DNA of 64,000 nucleotides from positions 186,001 through 250,000 of the forward strand of contig NTJN01000001.1 of assembly GCA_002457515.1 (NCBI GenBank), in the 5' to 3' direction. A model generated the notes under the pieces. That model worked only from the letters and a program-made list of their open reading frames with translations. It had not been told where the DNA came from and searched no databases. Positions 1 to 12,479 of the stretch are shown here, piece after piece. The DNA comes from Pelagibacterales bacterium MED-G40. Its GTDB lineage: Bacteria > Pseudomonadota > Alphaproteobacteria > Pelagibacterales > Pelagibacteraceae. Made by a program: the position numbers and the translations under genes. Position 1 is the first letter of the stretch; each line of letters starts with the position of its first letter.

Positions 1-1248
1 TCAAGATTTAAACCCGAAAGAGGAAAAGATAAACGAGGTATTACAGGAGTGTCATCAGAAAAAATTAAAAAAATTGGTGAAAAAATTACCTCTACACCAA
101 AAATTTTCAATGCCCATCCAACTTTAAAAAAGATACTTGAAAATAAGAAGAAGATGTTTCAAACTGGCAAAGGTTTTGATTGGTCAACAGCAGAACATCT
201 AGCATTTGCGACTTTGTTAGATGAGGGTTATCCAGTGAGGCTTTCCGGACAGGACTCTGCAAGAGGAACTTTTAGTCAACGTCATTCTGTATTGAAAGAT
301 CAATTAAATGGAAGTAAATACATTCCACTAAACAATATTTCAAAAAATCAAAAAAGATTTGAAGTAATAGATAGTTTGCTATCTGAAATGGCTGTTCTTG
401 GTTTTGAATATGGTTATGCTCTATCAGAACCAACCACTCTTGTAATTTGGGAGGCACAATTTGGAGATTTTGCTAACGGTGCCCAGGTAATTATAGATCA
501 ATTTATTGCTTCAGCTGAAAGAAAATGGGCAAGAGCCAATGGTCTCGTAATGTTGTTACCACATGGTTATGAAGGACAAGGACCTGAGCATTCATCAGCC
601 AGACTAGAAAGATTTTTGCAATTATGTGCCCAGGAAAATATTCAAGTTGTAAATTGTACAACTCCAGCCAATTATTTTCATGCTTTGCGAAGACAAATTC
701 ATAGAGATTTTAGAAAACCTTTGATCATTATGACTCCAAAATCCTTATTAAGAAATAAAATGTGCACCTCAAACATTGAGGACTTTACTAAAAAAAATAC
801 TTTTCATAGAGTTCTCATTGATCACGCAGACTTACAAAAAAATAATTTAATCGAACTTGCAAAAGATAAAAAAATAAAAAAAGTAGTAATTTGTTCTGGA
901 AAAATTTATTTTGATCTTCTTCAAGCGAGAGAAAAAAATAAAAATAAAAATGTATTTATTATAAGAATCGAACAATTATATCCATTTCCCGTAAAAACAC
1001 TTGCCAAAATATTAAAAAGATTTAGAAAGAAAACTGAATTTTTTTGGTGTCAAGAAGAACCTAAAAATATGGGTGCGTGGAATACTGTAAGAAACTATAT
1101 CCAGTGGAGTTTAAACTATATAAAAGCGGAGAATAAAGAAATAAAATACATTGGCAGAAAGCCTGCGGCGTCCCCAGCTAGTGGATATCTAAAAAAACAT
1201 CTTGCAGAGCAAAATGAAATATTAGAAAAGGTAGTAGGAAAGTTTTAA
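1..1248 (+). CDS. sucA: 2-oxoglutarate dehydrogenase E1, C-terminal part (cut by window edge)
   Basis: Thiamine-diphosphate E1 component of the 2-oxoglutarate dehydrogenase complex, which decarboxylates 2-oxoglutarate and passes the succinyl group to the lipoyl arm of SucB. The frame is open from base 1, so the N-terminus and most of the ThDP-binding part lie outside. The visible 415 codons carry family segments such as LVIWEAQFGDFANGAQVIID, LLPHGYEGQGPEHSSARLER and the C-terminal WCQEEPKNMGAW. An in-frame GTG at 49 is internal and not the start. It ends 3 nt before sucB and is clearly the first gene seen of sucA-sucB-lpdA. Recognition is by family sequence and gene order. Confidence 0.96.
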   Translation, partial: SRFKPERGKDKRGITGVSSEKIKKIGEKITSTPKIFNAHPTLKKILENKKKMFQTGKGFDWSTAEHLAFATLLDEGYPVRLSGQDSARGTFSQRHSVLKDQLNGSKYIPLNNISKNQKRFEVIDSLLSEMAVLGFEYGYALSEPTTLVIWEAQFGDFANGAQVIIDQFIASAERKWARANGLVMLLPHGYEGQGPEHSSARLERFLQLCAQENIQVVNCTTPANYFHALRRQIHRDFRKPLIIMTPKSLLRNKMCTSNIEDFTKKNTFHRVLIDHADLQKNNLIELAKDKKIKKVVICSGKIYFDLLQAREKNKNKNVFIIRIEQLYPFPVKTLAKILKRFRKKTEFFWCQEEPKNMGAWNTVRNYIQWSLNYIKAENKEIKYIGRKPAASPASGYLKKHLAEQNEILEKVVGKF

Positions 1249-1251
1249 TTC

Positions 1252-2610
1252 ATGTCTCAAAAAATATTAGTTCCAACTTTAGGCGAGTCAGTAACCGAGG
1301 CGACAGTATCAAAGTGGTTAAAAAATCAAGGAGATCAAGTAACTTCTGATGAGCCTCTTGTCGAATTGGAGACGGACAAAGTAAATGTTGAAGTTCCTTC
1401 ACCATCTGATGGAACTTTGCAAAATATAACAGTTAAAGAAGGTCAAACAGTTAATGTGGGTTCGGTGCTAGGAACTATTGGTTCTAAAATCAAATCCGCA
1501 GAAAAAGAAGTAAAAGAAGAAAAAAAATATACTCCTCCAGTAAAAAAACAAGAAAAAATAGAAAAAGCTACAAAACCATTAAATGAAAAAAAACAAGTAA
1601 TTTCTGAGCCTCTTACTTTAGAAAAAGAAGATGTATCATATACAGAAGAGCAACCACTTATTTTAGAAGAGCAAAATATTGATCAAGCAGAAGAGCCACT
1701 AATACTCAATAGTTTACCAGAAAAGAAAAAAATAAAAGAAACTAAAAAAGTTGAAAAAACATTTTCTCCTGCAGCAAGAAAATTAGCTGCAGAAACAAAT
1801 GTCAACCTAGATGATATCGAAGGTTCTGGAAGAAATGGAATTATTTTAAAAGAAGATTTGTTAGGACTCATGGGTACTCAACCAGAGCCAACTAAAAGAA
1901 GATTAGCTTATGGACCTGAAGAAAGAATAAAAATGACTAGATTAAGATTAACGATTGCAAAAAGACTTAAAGATGCTCAGGACAGCGCAGCCATGTTAAC
2001 AACTTTTAATGAGGTTAATATGCAAGAAGTCATCCAAATGAGAAATAACTACAAAGATGAATTTCAAAAAAAATATTCAACCAAGTTAGGATTTATGTCT
2101 TTTTTTGTAAAAGCATGTGTTATTGGACTCAAAAATTATCCTGTAATTAACGCTGAAATTCAAGGCGATGAAACAGTTTATAAAAATTACTATAATATTA
2201 GTATAGCTGTTGGAACAGATAGAGGACTTGTTGTTCCAGTTTTAAGAAATACTGACCAAATGTCTTTCGCAGATATTGAGAAAAATATTTCCTTATTAAG
2301 TCAAAAAGCTAGAGATGGAAAAATTAATATTGATGATTTACAAGGCGGAACTTTTACAATTACTAATGGAGGAATATATGGATCTATGTTATCTACACCA
2401 ATATTAAACCCGCCTCAATCTGCAGTTTTGGGTATGCACAATATTATTGAAAGACCAATCGTAGAAAACGGGAGTGTAATTATAAGACCGATGATGTATT
2501 TAGCATTGTCTTATGACCATAGAATAATAGACGGTAAAGAGGCAGTTTCTTTTTTAAAAACTATAAAAGAAAGTTTAGAGCAACCGAAAAGATTATTTTT
2601 AAATTTATAA
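1252..2610 (+). CDS. sucB: 2-oxoglutarate dehydrogenase E2, dihydrolipoyl succinyltransferase
   Basis: Core acyltransferase of the 2-oxoglutarate dehydrogenase complex. It has one N-terminal lipoyl domain (about residues 1-77, lipoyl lysine K43 in ETDKVNVEV), an acidic/lysine-rich linker, a peripheral subunit-binding domain (about 165-205, [11 protein letters not shown]), and the catalytic domain (about 225-452) with the active-site motif YDHRIIDG (H423). Length 452 aa is slightly above the usual ~405-420 because of the linker, which holds three similar short segments ([27 protein letters not shown]). There is a 3-nt gap to sucA and 1 nt to lpdA, so an operon is near certain. There is no clear Shine-Dalgarno sequence. 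Confidence 0.97.
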   Translation: MSQKILVPTLGESVTEATVSKWLKNQGDQVTSDEPLVELETDKVNVEVPSPSDGTLQNITVKEGQTVNVGSVLGTIGSKIKSAEKEVKEEKKYTPPVKKQEKIEKATKPLNEKKQVISEPLTLEKEDVSYTEEQPLILEEQNIDQAEEPLILNSLPEKKKIKETKKVEKTFSPAARKLAAETNVNLDDIEGSGRNGIILKEDLLGLMGTQPEPTKRRLAYGPEERIKMTRLRLTIAKRLKDAQDSAAMLTTFNEVNMQEVIQMRNNYKDEFQKKYSTKLGFMSFFVKACVIGLKNYPVINAEIQGDETVYKNYYNISIAVGTDRGLVVPVLRNTDQMSFADIEKNISLLSQKARDGKINIDDLQGGTFTITNGGIYGSMLSTPILNPPQSAVLGMHNIIERPIVENGSVIIRPMMYLALSYDHRIIDGKEAVSFLKTIKESLEQPKRLFLNL

Positions 2611-2611
2611 A

Positions 2612-4015
2612 ATGGAAAATAGTTTTGACGTCATTGTTATTGGTGGAGGACCTGGCGGTTATGTTTGCGCAATTAGAGCCGCTCAATTAGGTTTAAAAAC
2701 TGCATGCATCGAGTCTAGAGGTGCTTTAGGCGGCACTTGTTTGAACGTTGGCTGCATACCCTCAAAGAGCTTATTAAATCTTTCTGATAATTATAAAAAA
2801 GCAAAACAAGAATTCAATGATCAAGGTATAGAAATTTCTGATATCAAACTTAATATCGATAAGATGATGGTTAATAAAAATAAATCAATTCAAGTTTTAA
2901 CCAAAGGTGTTGAATTCTTGTTTAAAAAAAATAAAGTCACGTATTTAAAAGGCAAAGGAGTAATTTTTTCTAAAAACGATGTTATGGTTTATGAAAATGG
3001 AAAAAAGAATTCTTACAAAGGAAAAAATATTATAATTGCTACTGGATCCAGCCCTGCCTCACTTCCGGGGGTAGAAATAGACGAAAAAAACATAATTTCA
3101 TCTACTGGCGCCCTGTCTCTGTCCAAAGTTCCAAAAACTCTAGTAATTGTTGGGGGAGGTTATATAGGCTTAGAAATGGGTTCAGTTTGGTCAAGACTAG
3201 GGTCCAAAGTTACTGTAGTCGAGTTCTTAGATCATATAATTCCTGGAATGGATAGAGAAATTTCAAACGAATTTCAAAAAATTTTAAAAAAACAAGGAAT
3301 TAATTTTAAATTAAATTGTAAAGTTACTGGTGTTTCTAGTAATTCTAATAAAGCAACCATCGAACTCATTGATAATAAAACCTCTGAAAAAACGAAGCTG
3401 GATTGTGACAAGGTTTTGGTCTCTGTAGGCAGAAAACCCTACACCGAGGGATTAAACTTAAACAAAATTGGAATTAAAAAAGATGAAAAAGGAAGAATAG
3501 AAATTAATGATAAATTTCAAACCTCAATTAAAAATATATATGCAATAGGAGATGTTATCAAAGGACCAATGCTGGCACATAAAGCTGAGGAGGAAGGCAT
3601 AGCTGTAGCTGAAATTTTAGCAGGTCAAGCAGGGCATGTTAATTATAATGTTATTCCTGGAGTGATATATACTTCCCCGGAGGTAGCAGCAGTTGGAAAA
3701 ACCGAAGAAGAACTAAAAAAAGAAAAAATACATTACAAAATTGGCAAGTTTCCTTTTTTGGCTAATTCAAGAGCTAAAGTAAATAATGAAACAGATGGAT
3801 TTGTAAAAATTTTAGCTGACGCTAGAACTGACAAGGTTTTAGGCGTTCACATTATTGGACCTCATAGCGGAGACATGATAGCTGAAATGGCCTTGGGCAT
3901 GGAGTTTGGAGCAAGCGCCGAGGATATAGCTAGAACTTGCCACGCGCACCCAACTCATACTGAAGCAATTAAAGAAGCTGCGTTATCTGTTGATAAAAGA
4001 CCAATTCATTTTTAA
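2612..4015 (+). CDS. lpdA: dihydrolipoamide dehydrogenase (E3)
   Basis: FAD-dependent E3 that reoxidises dihydrolipoyl groups and reduces NAD+. It has an N-terminal FAD-binding GGGPGG (residues 11-16), the redox disulfide in GGTCLNVGCIPSK (C43/C48), an NAD-binding GGGYIGLEMG, an FAD-closing AIGDV segment, and the C-terminal HAHPTHTE base motif. Length 467 aa is normal. It lies 1 nt after sucB. The pyruvate dehydrogenase genes at 42807-46774 have no E3 gene beside them, so this enzyme may serve both complexes and possibly the glycine cleavage system; that sharing is inference from context. Confidence 0.97.
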   Translation: MENSFDVIVIGGGPGGYVCAIRAAQLGLKTACIESRGALGGTCLNVGCIPSKSLLNLSDNYKKAKQEFNDQGIEISDIKLNIDKMMVNKNKSIQVLTKGVEFLFKKNKVTYLKGKGVIFSKNDVMVYENGKKNSYKGKNIIIATGSSPASLPGVEIDEKNIISSTGALSLSKVPKTLVIVGGGYIGLEMGSVWSRLGSKVTVVEFLDHIIPGMDREISNEFQKILKKQGINFKLNCKVTGVSSNSNKATIELIDNKTSEKTKLDCDKVLVSVGRKPYTEGLNLNKIGIKKDEKGRIEINDKFQTSIKNIYAIGDVIKGPMLAHKAEEEGIAVAEILAGQAGHVNYNVIPGVIYTSPEVAAVGKTEEELKKEKIHYKIGKFPFLANSRAKVNNETDGFVKILADARTDKVLGVHIIGPHSGDMIAEMALGMEFGASAEDIARTCHAHPTHTEAIKEAALSVDKRPIHF

Positions 4016-4043
4016 TAATTAAATTTTTAATTAGTATCTAAAA

Positions 4044-5999
4044 ATGCACATTCCTGTTTTAATTCCTAGGATATTTAATTACCCATTAACATATCGCTCT
4101 GAGAATGAAACTCTTTTAAAAGAAGGAGATTTCGTAATAGTACCTTTTGGAAAAAGTAAAGAGATTGGTGTTATTTGGGACAAAGTTCAACCCACGCCTA
4201 AAAATGTAAAAATTAGAAGCATTGAAAAAAAATTGGAAAAAATTTCAATTAACAAGAATCTTATAAACTTTATTAACTGGTTTTCAATGTACAATCTAGT
4301 TTCTAAAGGAATGGTTTTAAAAATGTGTATAGGAAATAAAAGCAACCTTCTTAAGATTGAAAAGAAAACAAGTATAGAGACAATAAAAGAAAAAAAAAAA
4401 TTTTTTTTAAACAAAGAGCAAAATAAATGTTTAAAAAATCTTCAAGGTTATGGTAGTAATTTTAATGTATCGGTGCTTCAAGGTATAACTGGATCTGGAA
4501 AGACATTAGTTTATTTTGAGAGAATAAAAGAAATCTTAAATAAAAAAAAACAAGTATTGATAATGTTGCCTGAAATTTTTTTAACCAAACAATTTCAACA
4601 AAGGTTTATAGATTTTTTTGGATTTAATCCATCAATTTGGCATTCAAAAATAACTGTTAAAAATAAAAGAAAAATTTGGCAGGGGATATTAAACAATAAA
4701 ATAAAACTAGTCATTGGAGCAAGGTCATCACTATTTTTACCTTTTAAGAAGTTAGGTTTGATAATTGTAGATGAAGAACATGATCCCTCTTACAAACAAG
4801 GAGAGGGACTTATTTATAACGCGAGAGATATGGCTATTTCAAGAGCATCTATTGAGAACGTTCCAATACATCTCGTTTCATCAATTCCATCTTTAGAAAC
4901 ATTTAACAATATAAAAAATAAAAAATATAATTTAACTAAAATCTTAAAAAGATATAGCGATTTTCCCTTACCCGATACAGAGGTAATAAATTTAAACCAT
5001 TCATCTTTAAAAAAAAATCAGTTTATAGCACTTGAAACTTTAGAGCTCGTTAAAAAATATTTGAATAAAGGCGAACAAGTTTTATTTTTTTTAAATCGCA
5101 GAGGTTATGCTCCGTTTTTAATTTGTAAAAAATGTGGCTTTAAACATATTTGTCCTCACTGCTCAATATATTTGACCTATCATAAAGTTATTAAAAAATT
5201 GGTTTGTCACTATTGCGGTTTTAAAACTAAAAGAGAGGTAAAATGCAAAATTCAAAAAAATTGTGATTTTCAAATGTATGGACCAGGTGTTGAAAAAATA
5301 TATGATGAATTAAAAGAAGTTTTTCCTAATAAAGTATCCAAAATAATTTCTAGTGATTTTTTATTAAAAAAATCAGAAAGCGAAAATATTTTGAAAAAAA
5401 TTGAAAAAAATGAAATAAATATTCTTATTGGAACACAATTAATTTCAAAAGGTTTTAATTTCCCCAAATTAAATTGTATTGTTGTTGTAGATGCAGATTT
5501 CTCTGGCATGGGATATGACTTACGAACTACAGAAAAAAATATACAGCTTTACAATCAATTAAGTGGTAGAGCAGGAAGATTTTCAAATAAATCCTTAGTT
5601 GTTTACCAGACCTATTTTCCATTAAATGAAACTTTAAAAGATCTGATATCTAATGATCCAGATAAATTTTTAAAAAATGAACTCTTAATGAGAAAAAAAA
5701 ATAATCTTCCTCCGTTTTCAAGATTAATAGCCCTGATTGTATCTTCAAAATCAAATGATAATAGTTTTAGAGGAGCGCAAGAAATAAAAAAAAAACTTTT
5801 AAATATTAAGGAGATTAAAGTTTTAGGTCCAATAGCTTCTCCAGTTTTTAAAATTAGACAATATTATAGAACTAGGCTTTTGTTAAAAACCAAAAGTGAA
5901 GCATTGATACAAAAGAAACTAGCATTATTTTTTAAGAATCTTCAAATTTCGAAAAAAATTAAACTTACAGTTGATGTTGACCCAATAAATTTTACTTAA
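4044..5999 (+). CDS. priA: primosomal replication-restart helicase PriA
   Basis: Superfamily 2 DNA helicase that reloads the replisome at stalled forks. It has an N-terminal 3'-end-binding-like domain (residues 1-100), Walker A GITGSGKT (near residue 150), Walker B VDEEHDPSYKQ, and a zinc-binding cluster of paired cysteines (CKKCGFKHICPHC, CHYCG, then a final Cys pair) followed by motifs V/VI (GTQLISKGFNFP, QLSGRAGR). At 651 aa it is shorter than E. coli PriA (732 aa), but all named motifs are present, so it looks compact rather than broken. It starts 28 nt after lpdA and precedes the F1-ATPase operon. Confidence 0.95.
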   Translation: MHIPVLIPRIFNYPLTYRSENETLLKEGDFVIVPFGKSKEIGVIWDKVQPTPKNVKIRSIEKKLEKISINKNLINFINWFSMYNLVSKGMVLKMCIGNKSNLLKIEKKTSIETIKEKKKFFLNKEQNKCLKNLQGYGSNFNVSVLQGITGSGKTLVYFERIKEILNKKKQVLIMLPEIFLTKQFQQRFIDFFGFNPSIWHSKITVKNKRKIWQGILNNKIKLVIGARSSLFLPFKKLGLIIVDEEHDPSYKQGEGLIYNARDMAISRASIENVPIHLVSSIPSLETFNNIKNKKYNLTKILKRYSDFPLPDTEVINLNHSSLKKNQFIALETLELVKKYLNKGEQVLFFLNRRGYAPFLICKKCGFKHICPHCSIYLTYHKVIKKLVCHYCGFKTKREVKCKIQKNCDFQMYGPGVEKIYDELKEVFPNKVSKIISSDFLLKKSESENILKKIEKNEINILIGTQLISKGFNFPKLNCIVVVDADFSGMGYDLRTTEKNIQLYNQLSGRAGRFSNKSLVVYQTYFPLNETLKDLISNDPDKFLKNELLMRKKNNLPPFSRLIALIVSSKSNDNSFRGAQEIKKKLLNIKEIKVLGPIASPVFKIRQYYRTRLLLKTKSEALIQKKLALFFKNLQISKKIKLTVDVDPINFT

Positions 6000-6088
6000 T
6001 TCAATTATTCTGTCATCTTGAAGAGTATATTCTCATATGATACGAAACTTCATAAAATTCTTTAAAATAATCACTAATAGGTAAAAAA

Positions 6089-6646
6089 TTGAGTTCAAAT
6101 AAATCTTTTTCAACAGAAACATCGGAGAGATATGCTCTAGCTCTATTTGAGCTTTCTAGAGAAAATTCAGAGTTAGAAATTGTTGAAAAAAATGTAAGTG
6201 ATTTTTTAGAATTATATAGATCGAGTAAAGATCTAGAAAATTTTGTAAAAAATCCCACTCAACTTCATGCTAATCAAATAAGAGTTATTAAAGAAATTTC
6301 AAAAATTATGAAATTTTCTCAAACACTAGAAAAATTTTTATCAATTTTGGTTGTAAAGAGAAGAATTTTTTATATTAAAGAAATTTTTTTGAGATTTTTA
6401 ATATTAAGTTCAAAAAAAAGAGGAGAGCTAACTGCTACATTAACCTCTTCAAAAAAACTTACGTCTGAGGAAATAAGCAGTTTAAATAATGAACTATCTC
6501 ATACGATTGGTTCTAAAATCATTTTTAATAATATGGTTGATGAGAGTCTTTTAGGAGGTCTTAAAGTACAGATAGGAAGTCTCATGATTGACACTTCTAT
6601 AAAAAACAAATTGAAAAAAATTGAAAAATTAATGTTGGAGTCATAA
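6089..6646 (+). CDS. atpH: F1Fo ATP synthase delta subunit
   Basis: Stalk subunit joining F1 to the peripheral b/b' stalk. The 185-aa protein begins at a TTG codon (6089), giving [20 protein letters not shown], which matches the OSCP/delta N-terminal pattern of a short tail followed by RYAxALFE. No ATG fits the family start. The C-terminus has the conserved [20 protein letters not shown]. It is the first gene of the F1 operon and is followed 1 nt later by atpA. The 89 nt upstream probably hold the operon promoter, but no convincing -35/-10 pair was found. Confidence 0.95.
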   Translation: MSSNKSFSTETSERYALALFELSRENSELEIVEKNVSDFLELYRSSKDLENFVKNPTQLHANQIRVIKEISKIMKFSQTLEKFLSILVVKRRIFYIKEIFLRFLILSSKKRGELTATLTSSKKLTSEEISSLNNELSHTIGSKIIFNNMVDESLLGGLKVQIGSLMIDTSIKNKLKKIEKLMLES

Positions 6647-6647
6647 T

Positions 6648-8177
6648 ATGTCAATTAATCCATCTGAAATAACAAAAATTTTAAAAGAACAAATTAAAAA
6701 TTTTGGTGATAAGGCAGAAGTTACAGAAGTAGGAAAAGTTTTGACTGTTGGAGATGGTATTGCTCGAATATACGGTCTTGATAATGTGCAAGCAGGAGAG
6801 ATGGTAGAATTTGATGATGGTTCAAAAGGAATGGCGCTAAATTTGGAGAGCGATAATGTTGGAGTGGTTATATTCGGTGACGACAGAAGAATAAAAGAAG
6901 GCGATACAGTAAAAAGAACAGGGTCTATTGTTGACGTTCCTGTTGGAAAAGATTTATTAGGAAGAGTTGTTGATGGATTAGGAAATCCTATTGATGGAAA
7001 AGGTAATTTAAACGAAAAAGCTCAAAGAAAAAGAGTAGAAGTTAAAGCCCCAGGAATTATTCCTAGACAGTCTGTAAGTGAACCAATGCAAACGGGTTTA
7101 AAAGCAATTGATAGTTTAATTCCTGTAGGTAGAGGGCAAAGAGAGTTGATAATTGGTGATCGACAGACAGGAAAGACAGCTGTAGCAATTGACACAATAA
7201 TTAATCAAAAAGAAATTAACGAGTCTAGTGACGAGAAAAAAAAGTTGTATTGTGTTTATGTAGCTATAGGTCAAAAGAGATCAACAGTTGCACAAATTGT
7301 TAAAACTTTAGAAGACGCAGGAGCCATGAAATATACAACTATAGTTTCTGCAACAGCTTCAGACTCTGCTCCATTACAATTTTTAGCACCTTATACTGGC
7401 TGTACAATTGGAGAATACTTTCGAGATAATGGAATGCACGCTTTAATAATTTACGATGATTTATCTAAACAAGCTGTAGCTTATAGACAGATGTCGCTTT
7501 TATTAAGAAGACCTCCAGGTAGAGAAGCTTATCCCGGTGATGTTTTTTATTTACATAGCAGATTATTAGAAAGAGCTGCAAAACTTAGTGACGCTAATGG
7601 CGGCGGTTCACTTACCGCTTTACCGATCATTGAAACTCAAGCAGGTGATGTTTCTGCTTACATTCCTACGAACGTAATTTCTATTACTGATGGACAAATT
7701 TTCCTTGAAACTGAATTATTTAACCAAGGAATTAGACCAGCCGTTAATGTTGGTCTTTCAGTTTCTAGAGTAGGATCAGCCGCTCAAACTAAAGCGATGA
7801 AGAAAGTGGCAGGATCGATTAAGCTAGAATTAGCTCAGTATAGAGAAATGGCAGCATTTGCCCAGTTTGGATCTGATTTAGACGCTTCTACACAAAAACT
7901 TTTAAATAGAGGTTCTAAACTAACTGAAATTTTGAAACAAAACCAATACTCACCATTAAAAGTTGCAGAACAAGTAATCGCAGTGTTCTCAGGAGTTAGA
8001 GGTTTTTTAGACGATGTAGATTTAAATAAGATTAAATCATTCGAAGCAGGTCTTATAGAGAAAATAAAAAGTGACAAGCCGGAACTGATAGAGAAAATTC
8101 AGTCAACTGGAAAGTTAGAAGAGGATACAGAGAATGCTTTGATGCAAACAATAGAAGAATATAAAAAAAGTTTATAA
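6648..8177 (+). CDS. atpA: F1Fo ATP synthase alpha subunit
   Basis: Non-catalytic nucleotide-binding subunit of F1. The 509-aa length is standard. It shows the beta-barrel N-terminal domain ([21 protein letters not shown]), the P-loop GDRQTGKT (around residue 170), and family segments such as [11 protein letters not shown]-like [15 protein letters not shown] and [20 protein letters not shown], with the helical C-terminal domain. It is tightly packed between atpH (1 nt) and atpG (3 nt). Membrane-peripheral, facing the cytoplasm. Fo genes are not in the window, as is usual in alphaproteobacteria, where the F1 and Fo operons are separate. Confidence 0.98.
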   Translation: MSINPSEITKILKEQIKNFGDKAEVTEVGKVLTVGDGIARIYGLDNVQAGEMVEFDDGSKGMALNLESDNVGVVIFGDDRRIKEGDTVKRTGSIVDVPVGKDLLGRVVDGLGNPIDGKGNLNEKAQRKRVEVKAPGIIPRQSVSEPMQTGLKAIDSLIPVGRGQRELIIGDRQTGKTAVAIDTIINQKEINESSDEKKKLYCVYVAIGQKRSTVAQIVKTLEDAGAMKYTTIVSATASDSAPLQFLAPYTGCTIGEYFRDNGMHALIIYDDLSKQAVAYRQMSLLLRRPPGREAYPGDVFYLHSRLLERAAKLSDANGGGSLTALPIIETQAGDVSAYIPTNVISITDGQIFLETELFNQGIRPAVNVGLSVSRVGSAAQTKAMKKVAGSIKLELAQYREMAAFAQFGSDLDASTQKLLNRGSKLTEILKQNQYSPLKVAEQVIAVFSGVRGFLDDVDLNKIKSFEAGLIEKIKSDKPELIEKIQSTGKLEEDTENALMQTIEEYKKSL

Positions 8178-8180
8178 ATT

Positions 8181-10481
<2,301 letters not shown>

Positions 10482-10482
<1 letters not shown>

Positions 10483-10874
10483 TGTCAGAAAATTTTAATT
10501 TAGAAATCATTAGTCCAGACGAAATGGTTTTGAAATCTGAAGCGGATGAAGTAAGTATACCTTCATTTGAAGGTCAAATGACAATTCTTAAAGATCATAT
10601 AGCCTTGATTACGTATTTAAGACCAGGTTTTATACAAGTTTCCACCGATGGTAAAAAAGAAGTTTTTTTTGTAGAGGAAGGCATAGTAGAATTTTCAAAA
10701 AATAATCTTCTTATACTTTCATCTACAGTTATAAATATAAAAAATTTAACTGGTGCAATAAAAGAGAGTATTATAAAGGAGTCTACGACTAAATTAAACT
10801 CAAACGAAATTAACGATAAAGAAAGATATATTCTAGCCTACAAAATAGAGTCACTCAAAGAGATTGCTCAGTAA
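10482..10874 (+). CDS. atpC: F1Fo ATP synthase epsilon subunit
   Basis: Small central-stalk subunit that couples rotation and can inhibit ATP hydrolysis. 130 aa: an N-terminal beta-sandwich (FNLEIISPDEMVLKSEADEV, SFEGQMTILKDHIALITYLRPG) and a short C-terminal helical part, typical of alphaproteobacteria. Its start overlaps the atpD stop by 1 nt. Its 3' end overlaps the convergent rppH gene by 20 nt, so there is no room for a separate terminator between them. Confidence 0.95.
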
Positions 10875-11334
10875 TTCTTTTTAGTTCAATAAGTAATTTT
10901 TCATAGATGTGTTTTTTGAAATCTACAATTACATCTGGCAAATCTTCTATATTTAACCATTTCCATTCTATAAATTCGGGTTTTTGAGTATTTAAATCTA
11001 TTTCACTTTCATCACCTAAAAATTTTGTTATAAACCATTTCTGTTTTTGCCCCCGAAATTTCCCTTTCCAAATTATCCCAATAAGATTCTTTGGTAAATC
11101 ATATTCAAGCCAATAATCTAATTCTTTCAATACTTTGATATTTTTTATACTAGTTTCTTCTAGGAGCTCTCTTTTCATTGCAGCAAATAAAGTCTCTCCA
11201 TCATCAACACCTCCTTGTGGCATTTGCCACTTATCTACAGGATTGTCTTTTCTTTTTCCGACAAAAACCATGTTATCTGAGTTCAACACAACAACTCCAA
11301 CCCCAATTCTTAAAGGTAATGGATTTTTTTGCAT
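10855..11334 (-). CDS. rppH: RNA pyrophosphohydrolase (Nudix)
   Basis: Nudix hydrolase that removes pyrophosphate from 5'-triphosphorylated mRNA and so starts 5'-dependent decay. The 159-aa protein opens with LPLRIGVGVVVLNSDNMVFV and has the Nudix box GGVDDGETLFAAMKRELLEE, plus the RppH-type WQMPQGG just before it. It lies 2 nt after ctpA and is last of a nine-gene minus-strand run. It could be called a dinucleoside polyphosphate hydrolase (older NudH name); sequence type and the ctpA-rppH-atpC neighbourhood favour RppH. Confidence 0.93.
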   Translation of the reverse strand: MQKNPLPLRIGVGVVVLNSDNMVFVGKRKDNPVDKWQMPQGGVDDGETLFAAMKRELLEETSIKNIKVLKELDYWLEYDLPKNLIGIIWKGKFRGQKQKWFITKFLGDESEIDLNTQKPEFIEWKWLNIEDLPDVIVDFKKHIYEKLLIELKRITEQSL

Positions 11335-11336
11335 AT

Positions 11337-12479
11337 TTAAGATTTCAATAGGTTAATAGCATAGTTTAATTGATTATCTGTTTCGCTATTAATTTTAAAA
11401 CTATCTCCTTTTTCTTCAACAATAATGTCAGGAGTTACACCTACTTCTGAGATAGATTTTCCTGAAGGTAAGTAATATTTTGAAATAGTTAACCTCATTC
11501 CACCTCCATTTTTAAGAGGGATTATTGATTGAACTGAACCTTTTCCATATGTATTTTCTCCTAAAATAATTGCTCTTTTATGATCTTTCAATGCCCCAGC
11601 AAAAATTTCAGACGCCGAAGCTGAGCCACTATTAGTAATTACTATTATAGGTTTTCCATTTATTGCGTCTCCTTTGCGTGCAAAAAACTTTCGAGTTTCA
11701 GATATTCTTCTTCCTTTAGTTGAAACTATTTCACCATCATTTAAAAATAAATCAGTAATATTAACTGCCTGACTTAAGAGACCCCCAGGATTATTTCTAA
11801 GGTCAAAGATATATCCAATCGGTGAATTAGACTTTTTCTCAAAATCTTTAATAATCTTGAAAAATTGTTTATCACTTTTCTCATTAAAAGATTTTAATTG
11901 AATATATCCAATATTTTTTCTCTCTCCAAGAATTTTAGAGTCAACTGAAGAAACTTCTATAATTTTTCTTTTTATATTAAATTCTAAAGCTTTTCTTTTA
12001 CCTTTTCTTCTAATTGTTAATTTTATATTTGTGTTAACCGGTCCTCTCATTAACTTCACTGCTTCCATTAAAGACTTGCCCTGGACCTGCTCATCATCAA
12101 TTCTAACTATATAATCACCAGCTTTAACGCCCGCTCTGTCTGCGGGAGTATCTGGTATAGGAGCAATAACTTTTACTACTCCTGCTTCCATTCCAATTTC
12201 AATTCCAAGTCCACCAAATTCTCCTCTTGTATCGGTTTGCATGCTTTTAAATAATTCTGGACTCATATAAGAAGAATAAGGATCTAATGATTGAAGGACA
12301 CCGTTAATTGCTGAGTCCATAATTTCTGCCTGGTCAACTTCATCAATATATTCATCTTGAACCTTTTCAAGGACTTCACCGAACAAATCAATTTTTTCAT
12401 ATAAGAGATTGTTAGTGTTTGAATACGAATTATTAAATATAAATAAAAACGTTAAAGTAAAAAAAATTAGTTTTTTCAT
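11337..12479 (-). CDS. ctpA: C-terminal processing peptidase (S41)
   Basis: Periplasmic serine protease of family S41 that trims or degrades proteins from the C-terminus. It has an N-terminal signal peptide (MKKLIFFTLTFLFIFNNSYS), a PDZ domain (about residues 85-165, GIEIGMEAGVVKVIAPIPDT), and the catalytic Ser in NSGSASASEIFAGAL with the Lys in ENTYGKGSVQ. 380 aa; shorter than the ~440 aa of many alphaproteobacterial CtpA, with a reduced C-terminal tail. The start ATG overlaps the rsfS stop (ATGA). Confidence 0.94.
   Translation of the reverse strand: MKKLIFFTLTFLFIFNNSYSNTNNLLYEKIDLFGEVLEKVQDEYIDEVDQAEIMDSAINGVLQSLDPYSSYMSPELFKSMQTDTRGEFGGLGIEIGMEAGVVKVIAPIPDTPADRAGVKAGDYIVRIDDEQVQGKSLMEAVKLMRGPVNTNIKLTIRRKGKRKALEFNIKRKIIEVSSVDSKILGERKNIGYIQLKSFNEKSDKQFFKIIKDFEKKSNSPIGYIFDLRNNPGGLLSQAVNITDLFLNDGEIVSTKGRRISETRKFFARKGDAINGKPIIVITNSGSASASEIFAGALKDHKRAIILGENTYGKGSVQSIIPLKNGGGMRLTISKYYLPSGKSISEVGVTPDIIVEEKGDSFKINSETDNQLNYAINLLKS

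Noticed and set aside
4044-5999. PriA as a truncated pseudogene because of its 651-aa length
   Set aside because: All helicase motifs and the zinc cysteines are present in one open frame; the protein is compact, not broken.
6000-6088. Promoter of the atp operon
   Set aside because: TTGAAG and TATGAT are present but with a 12-nt spacer; no pair with acceptable spacing was found, so no site is annotated.
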